Below are positions 23,844 through 32,458 of a DNA stretch of 57,650 bases, in pieces. How positions within the stretch are numbered: the first letter of the stretch is position 1; every line of letters begins with the position of its first letter. A program made the translations under genes and the position numbers. The stretch is from UMGS1649 sp045604405 (lineage in GTDB: Bacteria; Bacillota; Clostridia; TANB77; CAG-465): contig JAZUNZ010000043.1 in the NCBI GenBank assembly GCA_045604405.1, forward strand, positions 1 to 57,650. Direction: 5' to 3'. The notes under the pieces were generated by a model, which made no database searches, had not been told where the DNA came from, and saw only the letters and a list, made by a program, of their open reading frames with translations.

Positions 23844-24584
23844 TTATATAACTTGGCATAGTCTTTGCTGGTTTGTAGTAAGTATATCATTTTTGTTGGT
23901 TACCATCGCTGTCATATTCTGTATTATATTATTTTCCTTTGCACAATCCGTATAACGAGATAAAACATACTTATTATTATCTAATTCGCTTGCAAACTCA
24001 TTTATTTTTTCTAAATTCATGCTTTTATATGCATTATACCATTCTTCACACTTCTCCAAGAATTTATCCTTTTTCCTCTCTAACTTATTAATAATATTTG
24101 TCAGACTCTTGCCAAATTCCTTATTCATAACATAATTTTTTAGTTTATCAAAAAAGTCATAAACATAGTCTCCTACTATATTATTTTTTAAATAATTCTT
24201 CGCAACTATTTCAATTCCATTTTTAAGCGTTGTTATAAATCCCCCTTTCGTAGCCACATTTTTGAGCTCCATAAGTGAGTTTATGCTACTACTCGACAAC
24301 CCCATAAGTTCCATTCCTTCTCTTACTGTGCTTTTTACAACAGTTCCTACTATTTGTTTTATATCTTTTGTCCTAAGAGCATCTTTTACATCTATAAGGA
24401 TATCTTTTACAGCGTCCGGTACAGGCATTGCTTTTATAATATACTTTGACGCATGATCAATTGCTTTTTCCGCTGCATTTGAAAGGTCTCCTTTTAACGT
24501 TTCCATTCTATTATCCTCTTTAAGTTCTAAAGCAAGCTCTTTTGTATTTTCCATAATCTCATTTATTTGTTGTGATAAATCCAT
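23844..24584 (-). CDS. Uncharacterised helical protein of the secretion operon
   Basis: 246 aa, no recognised family. The N-terminus is an amphipathic helix with many acidic residues (ENTKELALELKEDNRMETLK), followed by moderately hydrophobic helices (KYIIKAMPVPDAVKDILIDV) and a Lys-rich helical middle (INKLERKKDKFLEKCEEWYN). No signal peptide or clear membrane helix. It starts after AAGGAGG just 2 nt from the TadC-like gene, so it should work with that protein. Confidence 0.7.
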   Translation of the reverse strand: MDLSQQINEIMENTKELALELKEDNRMETLKGDLSNAAEKAIDHASKYIIKAMPVPDAVKDILIDVKDALRTKDIKQIVGTVVKSTVREGMELMGLSSSSINSLMELKNVATKGGFITTLKNGIEIVAKNYLKNNIVGDYVYDFFDKLKNYVMNKEFGKSLTNIINKLERKKDKFLEKCEEWYNAYKSMNLEKINEFASELDNNKYVLSRYTDCAKENNIIQNMTAMVTNKNDILTTNQQRLCQVI

Positions 24585-24586
24585 AT

Positions 24587-25462
24587 TTATTCCTCCTTAT
24601 ATATTCTTGAAATTAAATACGCTATCAAAATATAGGAAACCGCATTAAAGTTTAATACTAATCGGCCAAAAAATGTTTCTCTCATAATTCCTGCATATTC
24701 TTTATTAGTAAATACAAACATTACTATTACCAGTACATTTAAAGCTATCATTATTACTAGTGTTAAAATGTCTGCATATGCTTTTTCTTTTGCAGATTCT
24801 TTATGTACATTTTCCTTTGTTATCATGTTTATATAATGTTCTAACACCATGTTAAAATCTCCACCGTTTAAATAGCAGACCTCACACGAATTAACAAAGG
24901 TAGTAAAGGCTTTCACATTCACCTCCTCTTTAAGCAGATCAAAAGCTTCAATTACATTCATGCCTCTTGATATGTTCATTTTAAATGCATCAATGTATTT
25001 CTTTAGAGGTTCTTCTACTGTAGTCTTTTGAATAGCACCGACTATGTTATTGTCTTCGTATATATGATTTTTTATATTTACTACATACATCGGTAATAGT
25101 TTTATAATATTTGATTTTTCCTTATTAAGAAGTATTTTTATTATTAAAATAGGTAATATAAAAAACGGTAATGATAAAATAATTGATGTTGTAATTATTT
25201 TTAAATACGAATAAAACAATAAGAACGAAAGTCCGAATAATATTAGCATTACACTAACCAAAATAATTGGATTTAATTTATCTACTTTACTTGGCAATAG
25301 TTGTCTCTTTAAGCTTATAAAAACATATTCCGATAGTTTGCTATACATCTTAGTTTGTATAAGTTTATTTTTCATTTTTTCTCGTTTTATTACAGAAGTT
25401 AAAAAATATATTACACAACTTATAATCAATAAATTTGCAATGTTAATAACTATTATCCACAC
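24587..25462 (-). CDS. TadB/TadC-like (type II secretion F) membrane protein
   Basis: 291 aa from a GTG start at 25462 after AAAGGAG. Hydrophobic segments at about 3-23, 65-110 and 228-288 surround a cytoplasmic T2SF helical domain (VVNIKNHIYEDNNIVGAIQK, then FVNSCEVCYLNGGDFNMVLE). This is the platform protein of Tad/type IV pilus systems that the CpaF-type ATPase acts on. Tad systems normally have both TadB and TadC; only one is here. It sits directly downstream of the CpaF-like gene. Confidence 0.8.
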   Translation of the reverse strand: MWIIVINIANLLIISCVIYFLTSVIKREKMKNKLIQTKMYSKLSEYVFISLKRQLLPSKVDKLNPIILVSVMLILFGLSFLLFYSYLKIITTSIILSLPFFILPILIIKILLNKEKSNIIKLLPMYVVNIKNHIYEDNNIVGAIQKTTVEEPLKKYIDAFKMNISRGMNVIEAFDLLKEEVNVKAFTTFVNSCEVCYLNGGDFNMVLEHYINMITKENVHKESAKEKAYADILTLVIMIALNVLVIVMFVFTNKEYAGIMRETFFGRLVLNFNAVSYILIAYLISRIYKEE

Positions 25463-25463
25463 G

Positions 25464-26636
25464 TCAATTCTCCTTTATTTTATATAAACTTTTATACTCT
25501 ATTTTGCTATTTGCCTCATTTAAAATAATTCTAGTTATTTCATTTACTTTAAACTCTTTCATAAAAATTATATAATCCACACTGCTGGCCAAGAATCTTC
25601 TTAAAAACTCTTCTGTATAATATTGCGCTTTGACATCTTTTTTTATCAATGTTATTAGTCTATCTATTGTATTCCTAACACTATCTGCATGAACCGTAGC
25701 AAGTCCTGTGTGACCCGTAGATATTGAATCAAAGAAAGAATTTGCTTCTGCCCCTTTCAGCTCCCCTATTATAATGACATCATTTGACATCACAAGGGAG
25801 TGCCTAGACAATTGCTCTAAATCTATATTTTTATTATCTGCTCTACTTAAAATACATTCTCTTTGAATAACATTTCTATCTTCTAAATATAATTCTGCTG
25901 TTTCTTCATTAGTCGTTATTGCAACCTCTTTAGGAATTCTTTCTATTAAAGCCTTAAGCAGCGTCGTTTTTCCACTTCCGCCCTTTCCACATAAGATTAC
26001 ATTTTTCATGTTATTTATTTCATTTTTTATAATCTTATATGCCTGTTTATCTAACATATTATATTCTACATATAATCTTTCCAAATTTGCCACAACATTT
26101 TTTCTATGAATGCGAATAACAAGGCTCGGTCCCATGATATTTGCAGGTTCTATTCCAGCTTCTATTCTTAAAGAATTCTTTCTGTCGCTAAAAATTACTA
26201 TTGGAGTTTCAAAATTTATGCTGAAATTGTTTTTTAAAGCACAAAATCTCACGTATTCTTCTAATTCCTCTTTAGATTCAAATCTTTCTTTAACCTTTTT
26301 CCACTTGCCCATTTCTTTAATATACACCGAATCATAGCATACTACTCTTATGTCGCTTATATTCTTGTTGTCTATATACTTTTGAAAGATCCCATAACCG
26401 TATATTTTATCTATTATTTCTTTTCTTATTGTTTCAATTCTATTTATGTCGTTTAAATGGTAGGTATTATATAAATACCTTGTTATTTTTTCCTCCATTT
26501 TTTCATCATCTTGTTTTTCTATAAGTTCGTCTTCTTCTTTTATCAGAATAGCTGTAAGTTCCTTTATAATTTGAGTGTTTGTTTTCTCATTGTTTGCAGG
26601 CTCTTTAAGGCTTAATTTATATGCATTAATTATCAT
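25464..26636 (-). CDS. CpaF/TadA-type (VirB11-like) secretion ATPase
   Basis: About 390 aa from ATG 26636, after GGGAG; a longer GTG start at 26651 is less likely. The N-terminal domain (IYGYGIFQKYIDNKNISDIR) is typical of CpaF. The ATPase core has Walker A GKGGSGKTT (about 217-225), Walker B VIIIGELKGAEA and the His box TGHTGLATVHADS. It should form a hexamer powering the TadC-like platform. It overlaps the upstream CpaE-like gene by 11 nt. Confidence 0.9.
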   Translation of the reverse strand: MIINAYKLSLKEPANNEKTNTQIIKELTAILIKEEDELIEKQDDEKMEEKITRYLYNTYHLNDINRIETIRKEIIDKIYGYGIFQKYIDNKNISDIRVVCYDSVYIKEMGKWKKVKERFESKEELEEYVRFCALKNNFSINFETPIVIFSDRKNSLRIEAGIEPANIMGPSLVIRIHRKNVVANLERLYVEYNMLDKQAYKIIKNEINNMKNVILCGKGGSGKTTLLKALIERIPKEVAITTNEETAELYLEDRNVIQRECILSRADNKNIDLEQLSRHSLVMSNDVIIIGELKGAEANSFFDSISTGHTGLATVHADSVRNTIDRLITLIKKDVKAQYYTEEFLRRFLASSVDYIIFMKEFKVNEITRIILNEANSKIEYKSLYKIKEN

Positions 26637-27834
26637 AATTTTCTCCCGCACTTTGAGGAGCGTGCTTATCTACAAGTAGCCCTAAAACTTCGGCTACTTT
26701 ATCCACTTTGTCCACATTGACCATGTTGAGTTCTCCCATTCCGTTTATTATCCCCTCTAGTTTCACATCCTCGTCAACTTTCAAACATATATCATAACCG
26801 CTAAGTATTGCCGATACTTGTTTTAATGATAACGATTCTTTTTTTACTCTATTAACAACAATACATATTTTTTCTTTTGGTATTTTCCAGATGTTTGTAA
26901 GAAGATCTAGATATTTTGTAGCTTGTCTTATGCTGATAAAATTAGGATTAATGACAAAAAATATTCTGTCTGCTTTTGTTAATGAATATGGAACCACATC
27001 TAAAAACGGCGCCGAAGGCATATCTAATATAAGGATATCATATTCATTTTCCGTTTCTGAATACAACTTAGAATAATATTCCTCTGATAACTTGTTTTGA
27101 CATTCATATATACCCATGTTATTTGTTATAAAGGAAAGTTTTCCATTTTTCCTCTTTTCCTTGCTTATAATTTCATTTAACATTTGCAAATTAAAAGAGC
27201 CTCTATCTATTTCCTCCATTACATATTGCAAATTATTGCCAGAGCTATTTAAATTATTATATATGTCTATTGCCGCATTTTGTACATCCATATCCACAAG
27301 TAGCGTGTTTAACTTTAGTTTCCTGCTCGTTATTTGAGCCAACACACTTGCTATATATGATTTCCCCGCACCGCTTGTACCAAATACGCATATCTTTTGC
27401 TTAGTTAATACGTTTAATTTACTGTTCTTATTTACTTCCTCTTTAACAATACTGTGATTGTTTTTTAAAACTATTGTGTTTGTAACCGAATCAATCATAT
27501 TAAATATGTCACTAAAACTCGCTTCGCTTCCTTCAATTACGTCAAATATGTTTTGTGAAAACAAGAACCCTCTGTATATTTCATCAATGTCTTCTACGCA
27601 AAGAATTATTTTCATCCTAGAATTTTTGCATCTCATTTCTCTTATATATTCTTCTTTAGACATCTTGCCATTTAAGAAATCCTTCGTTATTAAAACATCT
27701 ACTTCATATTTTTTTAAATATTCTATAACGTCCTCTTTCGTATCTATATCGTAGTTGTGTACTATATACTTTCCACATCTTTTAATTTTTTCTATTAAGA
27801 CATTATTCCCCATTGCTATTAATATTTTTTTCAT
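26626..27834 (-). CDS. CpaE-like receiver/ParA-MinD ATPase
   Basis: About 402 aa from ATG 27834. Residues 1-120 are a receiver-like domain without a clear phospho-acceptor (ILIAMGNNVLIEKIKRCGKY). A MinD/ParA ATPase follows with a deviant Walker A FGTSGAGKSY at about 151-160, LLVDMDVQNAA and ILDMPSAPFLDVVPYSL. CpaE proteins place Tad pili at the pole. GAGKS replaces the usual GGVGKT, so it lacks the signature lysine of ParA and may not dimerise in the usual way. It overlaps the VirB4-like gene by 32 nt. Confidence 0.82.
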   Translation of the reverse strand: MKKILIAMGNNVLIEKIKRCGKYIVHNYDIDTKEDVIEYLKKYEVDVLITKDFLNGKMSKEEYIREMRCKNSRMKIILCVEDIDEIYRGFLFSQNIFDVIEGSEASFSDIFNMIDSVTNTIVLKNNHSIVKEEVNKNSKLNVLTKQKICVFGTSGAGKSYIASVLAQITSRKLKLNTLLVDMDVQNAAIDIYNNLNSSGNNLQYVMEEIDRGSFNLQMLNEIISKEKRKNGKLSFITNNMGIYECQNKLSEEYYSKLYSETENEYDILILDMPSAPFLDVVPYSLTKADRIFFVINPNFISIRQATKYLDLLTNIWKIPKEKICIVVNRVKKESLSLKQVSAILSGYDICLKVDEDVKLEGIINGMGELNMVNVDKVDKVAEVLGLLVDKHAPQSAGENYDN

Positions 27835-29500
27835 ACCTCTCACCCTCTATTAATTTATGTTCATATTCTGTAGCTTTAACTTCTAAATTAAAGTTCGTAT
27901 TTCCCATACTAACATATGCATTTCCTCTTGAAAGCGCCTTTATATTTTGACCTATGCTTGCACTTTGTAGTATTCTTTCAAACATTTCAACATCTTGCCA
28001 TTCCATCTTAAACAAAACTTTTACATTCGCATTATTTAAAATACTTTTTCCAAAGCTTCCGCCATCTAATGAGAACAAGTCACATATGTCCTGGCTTATA
28101 GCTATAATTCCAGCCCTCCTTTTTCTCAAGGTTTTAAACATATTATATATGTTTTCTACAACATATCTGTCCTTACCTAATCCTATGCTTTTCCAAACCT
28201 CATCAAAATATATTAATGTTTCATTTTTTATTAACTCGTAAATCTTTGGTAGAAACGTTATCATAGCTTGATGAATTTCTTGTATATTTTTCCCTTTTAA
28301 ATTAAAACAGTATAATTCTGTATTATTACTCGCGTTTTGCAAATTTTGCGCTTGTCTTAAGTACTTTGCCTCCTTCAGACCTTCTTGCTTCATAACTGAA
28401 ATTAAATCGTTTATTGTAGGAAATTTGTCTATATACTGTGGCCTTATGTATAATTTTATATTATTGTTTAGCTTATATAGTGATTCTTTCTTTTCGTTTA
28501 TTCCAAACATATTGTATGTTTTAATACAACACGTTCTAAGCTTTTCTTTATCATATATTCTAATTTTGCCACTTACGTAATTTAATATCTGCTCAATTTT
28601 CTGATTTAAAAAGTCTTTATTTCCCAAAAAAGCTTCATTTATCTCAAAGGGATTGTAATTTTCTTCTGTATAAACATGTCCTCCTAAGCTTTCTACTAAT
28701 TCTACATACTCTCCCTCAGGATCTATTACTATTTGCCTTGTTCCCTTATACGCGTTTTTAATTATCATAAGCTTTACAAAATATGATTTCCCTGCACCAC
28801 TAGAGCCGAATACACACATATTATAGTTATTGTTTTTCGGTGAAAATATATCTATAGCACACAAATTATTATTAGCTCTACCAAGTAATATTCCATTTTT
28901 GCTTAATATATCTTTGTCAAAAAACGGAAATAATTTTGAAATAGCTTGTTCTGTAAATACACTATGAGTATATTTGGCTAGAAGTGAACTATTAGTTAGT
29001 ACAGGAAGTGTTGCAAGATATGCTTCCTTTTGTCTGAAATTACTTGGTTTTGCAACTATTTGTTTGGCATATAACATATTTATATATTTTTTCTGTTTAA
29101 TAACCATCTCATTTAGATCATCTGCCGTTATTACTATGTATGTGCTCAACATATATACTTGCTCGTTATCCACTTGAATCTTCTTTCTTAGTTCTGCAGC
29201 CTTTGTTTTAACATTATCTAATACGTTTATATCTATTTGATTTTTAGATACACTTCCTATTTCCGAACTGGATTCAGCTATTATATTAGTTAGTTTCTTT
29301 AGAAACTCATAATTATTTTCCCTTTTTATATGGAACGTTATATCTATTTCATCATCTCCCATTAATGTTTCCATAGTTTTTAACATTTCAATATTTGTGG
29401 AGTATTTTATAATTGTTATTGTAGACATATATTTGCCATCTATCTTAACGTAATCATATTTTATTTCTAAACTCGATGGTAAAACTTCTTGTATTTCCAT
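27803..29500 (-). CDS. VirB4/TraC-like conjugation-type ATPase
   Basis: 565 aa. Residues 1-200 are a VirB4 N-terminal-like region; the ATPase core starts at about 205. Walker A is GSSGAGKS at 232-239, followed by QIVIDPEGEYVELVESLGGH, a hallmark of VirB4/TraC/TrsE proteins. Walker B is LIYFDEVWKSIG, and a later conserved box reads IAISQDICDLF. VirB4 normally powers type IV secretion. Here no relaxase, coupling protein or VirB6 is present; the neighbours are Tad/Cpa-type. It lies 4 nt after the 180-aa gene. Confidence 0.88.
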   Translation of the reverse strand: MEIQEVLPSSLEIKYDYVKIDGKYMSTITIIKYSTNIEMLKTMETLMGDDEIDITFHIKRENNYEFLKKLTNIIAESSSEIGSVSKNQIDINVLDNVKTKAAELRKKIQVDNEQVYMLSTYIVITADDLNEMVIKQKKYINMLYAKQIVAKPSNFRQKEAYLATLPVLTNSSLLAKYTHSVFTEQAISKLFPFFDKDILSKNGILLGRANNNLCAIDIFSPKNNNYNMCVFGSSGAGKSYFVKLMIIKNAYKGTRQIVIDPEGEYVELVESLGGHVYTEENYNPFEINEAFLGNKDFLNQKIEQILNYVSGKIRIYDKEKLRTCCIKTYNMFGINEKKESLYKLNNNIKLYIRPQYIDKFPTINDLISVMKQEGLKEAKYLRQAQNLQNASNNTELYCFNLKGKNIQEIHQAMITFLPKIYELIKNETLIYFDEVWKSIGLGKDRYVVENIYNMFKTLRKRRAGIIAISQDICDLFSLDGGSFGKSILNNANVKVLFKMEWQDVEMFERILQSASIGQNIKALSRGNAYVSMGNTNFNLEVKATEYEHKLIEGERYEKNINSNGE

Positions 29501-29504
29501 TTAA

Positions 29505-30047
29505 CTATTCCTTTATTACAAATCTTCTTAATATTTTTTTCGCTTGTTCCTTTGAATTTACCTGACTTATTGTGATTCCAAATTCTTGTAAATTTGAAAA
29601 CATGTTAAGGACATCATCTACTTCATCTGTTTTCATTTTTTCCACCACTAAATAATGGTTTGTTTTATACAACTTATTTATATTGGAGATTTCTTCTAGA
29701 TACTCAATATACCTTTTTATTGCATTTTTTAATTTTTCATTCTCTATTTCTCTTAATCTTTTTCTATATGTTTCAATTTGCTCATTAAAATCCGCCTTTT
29801 CGCGTGACACCATTATCTGTATAGTATCCGGCAATCCTCTTATACAACTTGTATATGCTTGATATATCTTGTATTTTGTTTCTTCATCACACGCTACAAT
29901 ATTTGTTGGATCAATTTTATATATAGCAACAAGTTTATCCTTTAGACTTATTTGGCCATTATCTGATATGGCCTTTATATCATATAAATCTTGTATATTT
30001 CGTATATTTATATTGCTTATTATTTTGTTCATTTTTACTCCTTTCAA
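29505..30047 (-). CDS. VirB4 N-terminal-like accessory protein
   Basis: Up to 180 aa; ATG at 30032 (MNKIISNINI) is an alternative start, with a ribosome site AAAGGAG before it. LKDKLVAIYKIDPTNIVACD resembles the start of TrsE/VirB4 proteins from Gram-positive conjugative systems, and a long helical stretch (QIETYRKRLREIENEKLKNA) matches their following region. It looks like the VirB4 N-terminal domain encoded as a separate protein beside the 565-aa ATPase. First gene of the operon. Confidence 0.65.
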   Translation of the reverse strand: MKGVKMNKIISNINIRNIQDLYDIKAISDNGQISLKDKLVAIYKIDPTNIVACDEETKYKIYQAYTSCIRGLPDTIQIMVSREKADFNEQIETYRKRLREIENEKLKNAIKRYIEYLEEISNINKLYKTNHYLVVEKMKTDEVDDVLNMFSNLQEFGITISQVNSKEQAKKILRRFVIKE

Positions 30048-30106
30048 AGTAACTTTTAGTGCCTTAGTGCATATACTTTAATATATGGATATAAGGAGAT
30101 GGTTTT

Positions 30107-30268
30107 GTGAATAACATGTTAAATTCAAATTTATTAAATCTGCTTGCAGGTGTAGATAAAGAGAAATTAGAACAGGTTTCTAATATGGTTAGAAATATGT
30201 CAAAAGATGACTTAAATAATTTGGTAGGAATGCTAGGAATGAATAACAACAATATAGATAAAAAATAA
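30107..30268 (+). CDS. Small 53-aa protein
   Basis: GTG start at 30107 after AAGGAGATGG. The product is MNNMLNSNLLNLLAGVDKEK, a helical middle (LEQVSNMVRNMSKDDLNNLV) and the tail GMLGMNNNNIDKK. It looks like one soluble helical hairpin rich in Asn and Met. It heads a three-gene plus-strand group divergent from the VirB4/Cpa operon, 9 nt before the next gene. Function unknown. Confidence 0.65.
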   Translation: MNNMLNSNLLNLLAGVDKEKLEQVSNMVRNMSKDDLNNLVGMLGMNNNNIDKK

Positions 30269-30277
30269 GGTGAATTT

Positions 30278-30718
30278 ATGAATGAACAAGTTAATGAAAT
30301 CTCTAATAATAGTTCAGAAAATCCCATATTAGATATTGTAAATTCTATTCAAAGCAAACTAAATGAAAACAGTTTCAATACCAAAAACAATGCAATTAAC
30401 GACTCCAACGAATCAAACAAAAAAGATTTAAGCGGATTAGATATTTCAAAAATGTTAGAAGGACTTACTGGTGCTACGACAAAAAATAATTTTAGCACTC
30501 CGAATACAAATAATTCCGGATTTAACTTAGATATGAATACTATAATGAATTTACAGAAAGTACTAAGCGGTGTAAACCAAGCTGACCCAAGACGAGATCT
30601 GCTAACCTCACTTAAACCTTTTTTACGAGAAACTAGACAAAAGAATATAGATACTTATATAACGTTATTAGGTGTTATGAAAGCGTTCAATATTTTCACA
30701 AATAAGGATCGTGATTAA
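30278..30718 (+). CDS. Asn-rich 146-aa protein
   Basis: Low-complexity, Asn/Ser-rich first two thirds with short helices (LSGLDISKMLEGLTG, NTIMNLQKVLSG). The C-terminus is a conserved-looking helical motif (DLLTSLKPFLRETRQKNIDT, then YITLLGVMKAFNIF). A similar LKPFL-RQ pattern occurs in small unannotated clostridial proteins near sporulation genes. Ribosome site AAGGTGAA. It may associate with the membrane through its C-terminal helix; no function is known. Confidence 0.65.
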   Translation: MNEQVNEISNNSSENPILDIVNSIQSKLNENSFNTKNNAINDSNESNKKDLSGLDISKMLEGLTGATTKNNFSTPNTNNSGFNLDMNTIMNLQKVLSGVNQADPRRDLLTSLKPFLRETRQKNIDTYITLLGVMKAFNIFTNKDRD

Positions 30719-30719
30719 A

Positions 30720-31070
30720 ATGTATTATCCTTTGTACAACAACCCATTTTATTACCCTACCGGAGCATATATTAAAAATATGTGCTCTTATGGGTATGTT
30801 CAGGATGTAAACACAAATCACACATCTAATTCTAACGATAAAACCCAAATTTTAAATCAAGACTTAACAAGGAGCGAAAATGACCATGCAAGTAGTATAA
30901 CTAACAACGACTTTTTCTCTATAAATGGAGACCGACTAGAGCTTTTTGGCATCAGTATAAATATTGACGACCTAATTATCTTAATCATGTTGTTTTTTAT
31001 GTTTAGAGAAAGTCAAATAGATTATAGTATAATCATAATACTTGCATTAATATTATTTGATCAGAGTTAA
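30720..31070 (+). CDS. Small Tyr/Asn-rich protein with C-terminal membrane helices
   Basis: 116 aa from ATG 30720 (MYYPLYNNPFYYPTGAYIKN); a GTG at 30711 overlapping the previous gene is an alternative. The first half is Tyr-, Asn- and Ser-rich and hydrophilic. The last 40 residues form two hydrophobic segments (DDLIILIMLFFMFRES and DYSIIIILALILF). The N-terminus recalls spore-coat-like compositions, but the gene is unassigned. Confidence 0.6.
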   Translation: MYYPLYNNPFYYPTGAYIKNMCSYGYVQDVNTNHTSNSNDKTQILNQDLTRSENDHASSITNNDFFSINGDRLELFGISINIDDLIILIMLFFMFRESQIDYSIIIILALILFDQS

Positions 31071-31071
31071 T

Positions 31072-31212
31072 CTATGCTATCATTAGGCTTTTATAGTATT
31101 CAACTAGTAATAAATCTATTTGCCTACTTGTACTAAGTATAGCATCATAAGATTCATTTTTTAGAACTTGCCTTTCTAGCTTCTCTCTTAACATATTTAT
31201 TTCATCTAACAT
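31072..31212 (-). CDS. Spo0E-like aspartyl-phosphate phosphatase
   Basis: 46 aa from ATG 31212, after AAGGGAAGTG; the longer in-frame start at 31260 is unlikely because it lies upstream of the promoter's start site. It is a two-helix protein with INMLREKLERQV and the signature SRQIDLLLVEYYKS, which fits the Spo0E consensus SxxLDxxIxxY. Spo0E-type proteins remove phosphate from Spo0A~P and delay sporulation. It has a strong sigma-A promoter and a TGTCGAA (0A-type) box upstream, suggesting Spo0A feedback. Confidence 0.85.
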   Translation of the reverse strand: MLDEINMLREKLERQVLKNESYDAILSTSRQIDLLLVEYYKSLMIA

Positions 31213-31236
31213 GTTAATCACTTCCCTTATGAGATA

Positions 31237-31265
31237 TTTATAACATTTTTGTTTAAACATGTCAA
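31237..31265 (-). promoter_or_regulatory. Promoter of the spo0E-like gene
   Basis: On the minus strand TTGACA (31265-31260), a 17-nt spacer and TATAAA (31242-31237), about 25 nt upstream of the start codon. Confidence 0.8.
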
Positions 31266-31304
31266 TATTTTTTCAGCAACAATCGACCGCAAGTTTCGCT
31301 ATTT

Positions 31305-31311
31305 TTCGACA
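31305..31311 (-). promoter_or_regulatory. Candidate Spo0A box
   Basis: TGTCGAA on the minus strand, an exact 0A-box heptamer, 40 bp upstream of the spo0E -35. A 7-mer can occur by chance a few times in this window, so only its position gives it weight. Confidence 0.4.
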
Positions 31312-31340
31312 CTTTTTAATAATCTGGTAGTCATAAAACA

Positions 31341-31366
31341 GACGTGTGAAAATTAATTCACACGTC
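31341..31366 (-). terminator. Terminator after ATP-grasp paralogue 2
   Basis: GACGTGTGAA (31341-31350) is the exact reverse complement of 31357-31366, followed on the minus strand by TGTTTTAT. It ends the gene at 31374. Confidence 0.75.
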
Positions 31367-31373
31367 AAGTTTG

Positions 31374-32378
31374 TTATTGTTTTGGTATCTCCATATATTT
31401 TTCGTATATAGTGAGTACTCCTTTTTTATCCTTTGAAAAGCTTGGTCTTAATTGAAATACCCCTGGATAGCAGTTGCCTTCAATAAGTACGGGGCCATTT
31501 TCTGTTATTGCAACATCCCACCCAATATATGCTACTTCTGGAACTTCTTCTGCAGCCTTACATACCAATTCTTTTGCCTTATCAAACATCGGAACTGTAA
31601 ATCCAACTATTTTTTCCTTAGAAATAGGATGTTGCGCATAAATATCATCATTTCTATCTATTGCTGGAGCAATTACTGTACCATTTTCATTCACAAATGT
31701 ATACATTCCACCACTTGAAAAATTATCTACACTTCCACCGTTACCAAATTTAAGTATTCCTTGCAAATAATAACCTTTATCTGTATAAATAGTAAACATT
31801 CTCAAAGTATTAACAGAACCCGAATAAAGCTTAGCCATATCTTTATGTTGTATGACAAACTCCTCAATTAACAATTGACCATTTTGTTTTAGTCTTCCAT
31901 ACAATTCTTGGAAATTTGTATCATCTTTTACTGCAATTTTTTCAACACCATTTCCACCACAATCATCAATTGGTTTTACCATCATGACTTTATGTGATTT
32001 TGCAAATTCTGCAAAATCTTCTACTGATGCTTTCCTTAAATCCAGCCAACTTCTGTTCAAGTATTTATCAAATTTATAATTAAACTCTACTTTATTATCT
32101 AAAAGATGCCAATATGCTTTATTATTATATTTCTTAATAATACTATTGTTAACACCTGCTGTAAGATATGTTTTTCTTTGTTCCTTGTTTAAAAGATAAA
32201 ACTCAAATTCCAAATAATCATTATACCCAGCTTGATACTTAAATCCACAATATATTATATCTATCAAAACAAACAAAAAACATTTATGCGTCTTCTTTGA
32301 TATTCTTTTTGCTGTTTTTATCATGTTAGCAAAATTAAATTTTGCTAACCTTTTTACTATAAATTTTAATTTATCCAT
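31374..32378 (-). CDS. ATP-grasp protein, sugar-transfer-associated type (paralogue 2)
   Basis: 334 aa from ATG 32378, after GGTGGGG; an upstream in-frame start is unsupported. It is clearly homologous to the gene at 20315-21325 throughout: FLFVLIDIIYCGFKYQAGY matches FLFVLFDIVYCGIKYMAGY, and YIGWDVAITENGPVLIEGN matches the metal-binding end. The nucleotide-binding glycine stretch here is MMVKPIDDCGGNGVEKI, more canonical than CGRNVEKI of paralogue 1. Substrate unknown. Confidence 0.85.
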   Translation of the reverse strand: MDKLKFIVKRLAKFNFANMIKTAKRISKKTHKCFLFVLIDIIYCGFKYQAGYNDYLEFEFYLLNKEQRKTYLTAGVNNSIIKKYNNKAYWHLLDNKVEFNYKFDKYLNRSWLDLRKASVEDFAEFAKSHKVMMVKPIDDCGGNGVEKIAVKDDTNFQELYGRLKQNGQLLIEEFVIQHKDMAKLYSGSVNTLRMFTIYTDKGYYLQGILKFGNGGSVDNFSSGGMYTFVNENGTVIAPAIDRNDDIYAQHPISKEKIVGFTVPMFDKAKELVCKAAEEVPEVAYIGWDVAITENGPVLIEGNCYPGVFQLRPSFSKDKKGVLTIYEKYMEIPKQ

Positions 32379-32417
32379 TTTCCCCACCATAGAGAAGTAT
32401 ACCATAAAATACGACAA

Positions 32418-32451
32418 AGTTCTACTATTTGTTACAACAAATAGTAGAACT
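32418..32451. terminator. Long hairpin after ymfH
   Basis: AGTTCTACTATTTGTT (32418-32433) is the reverse complement of 32436-32451, a stem of about 15 bp with a tiny loop. The T-run on the minus strand is weak (CTTTGTCGTATTTTAT). It ends the five-gene operon ywlE to ymfH. Confidence 0.65.
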
Positions 32452-32458
32452 ACATGTT

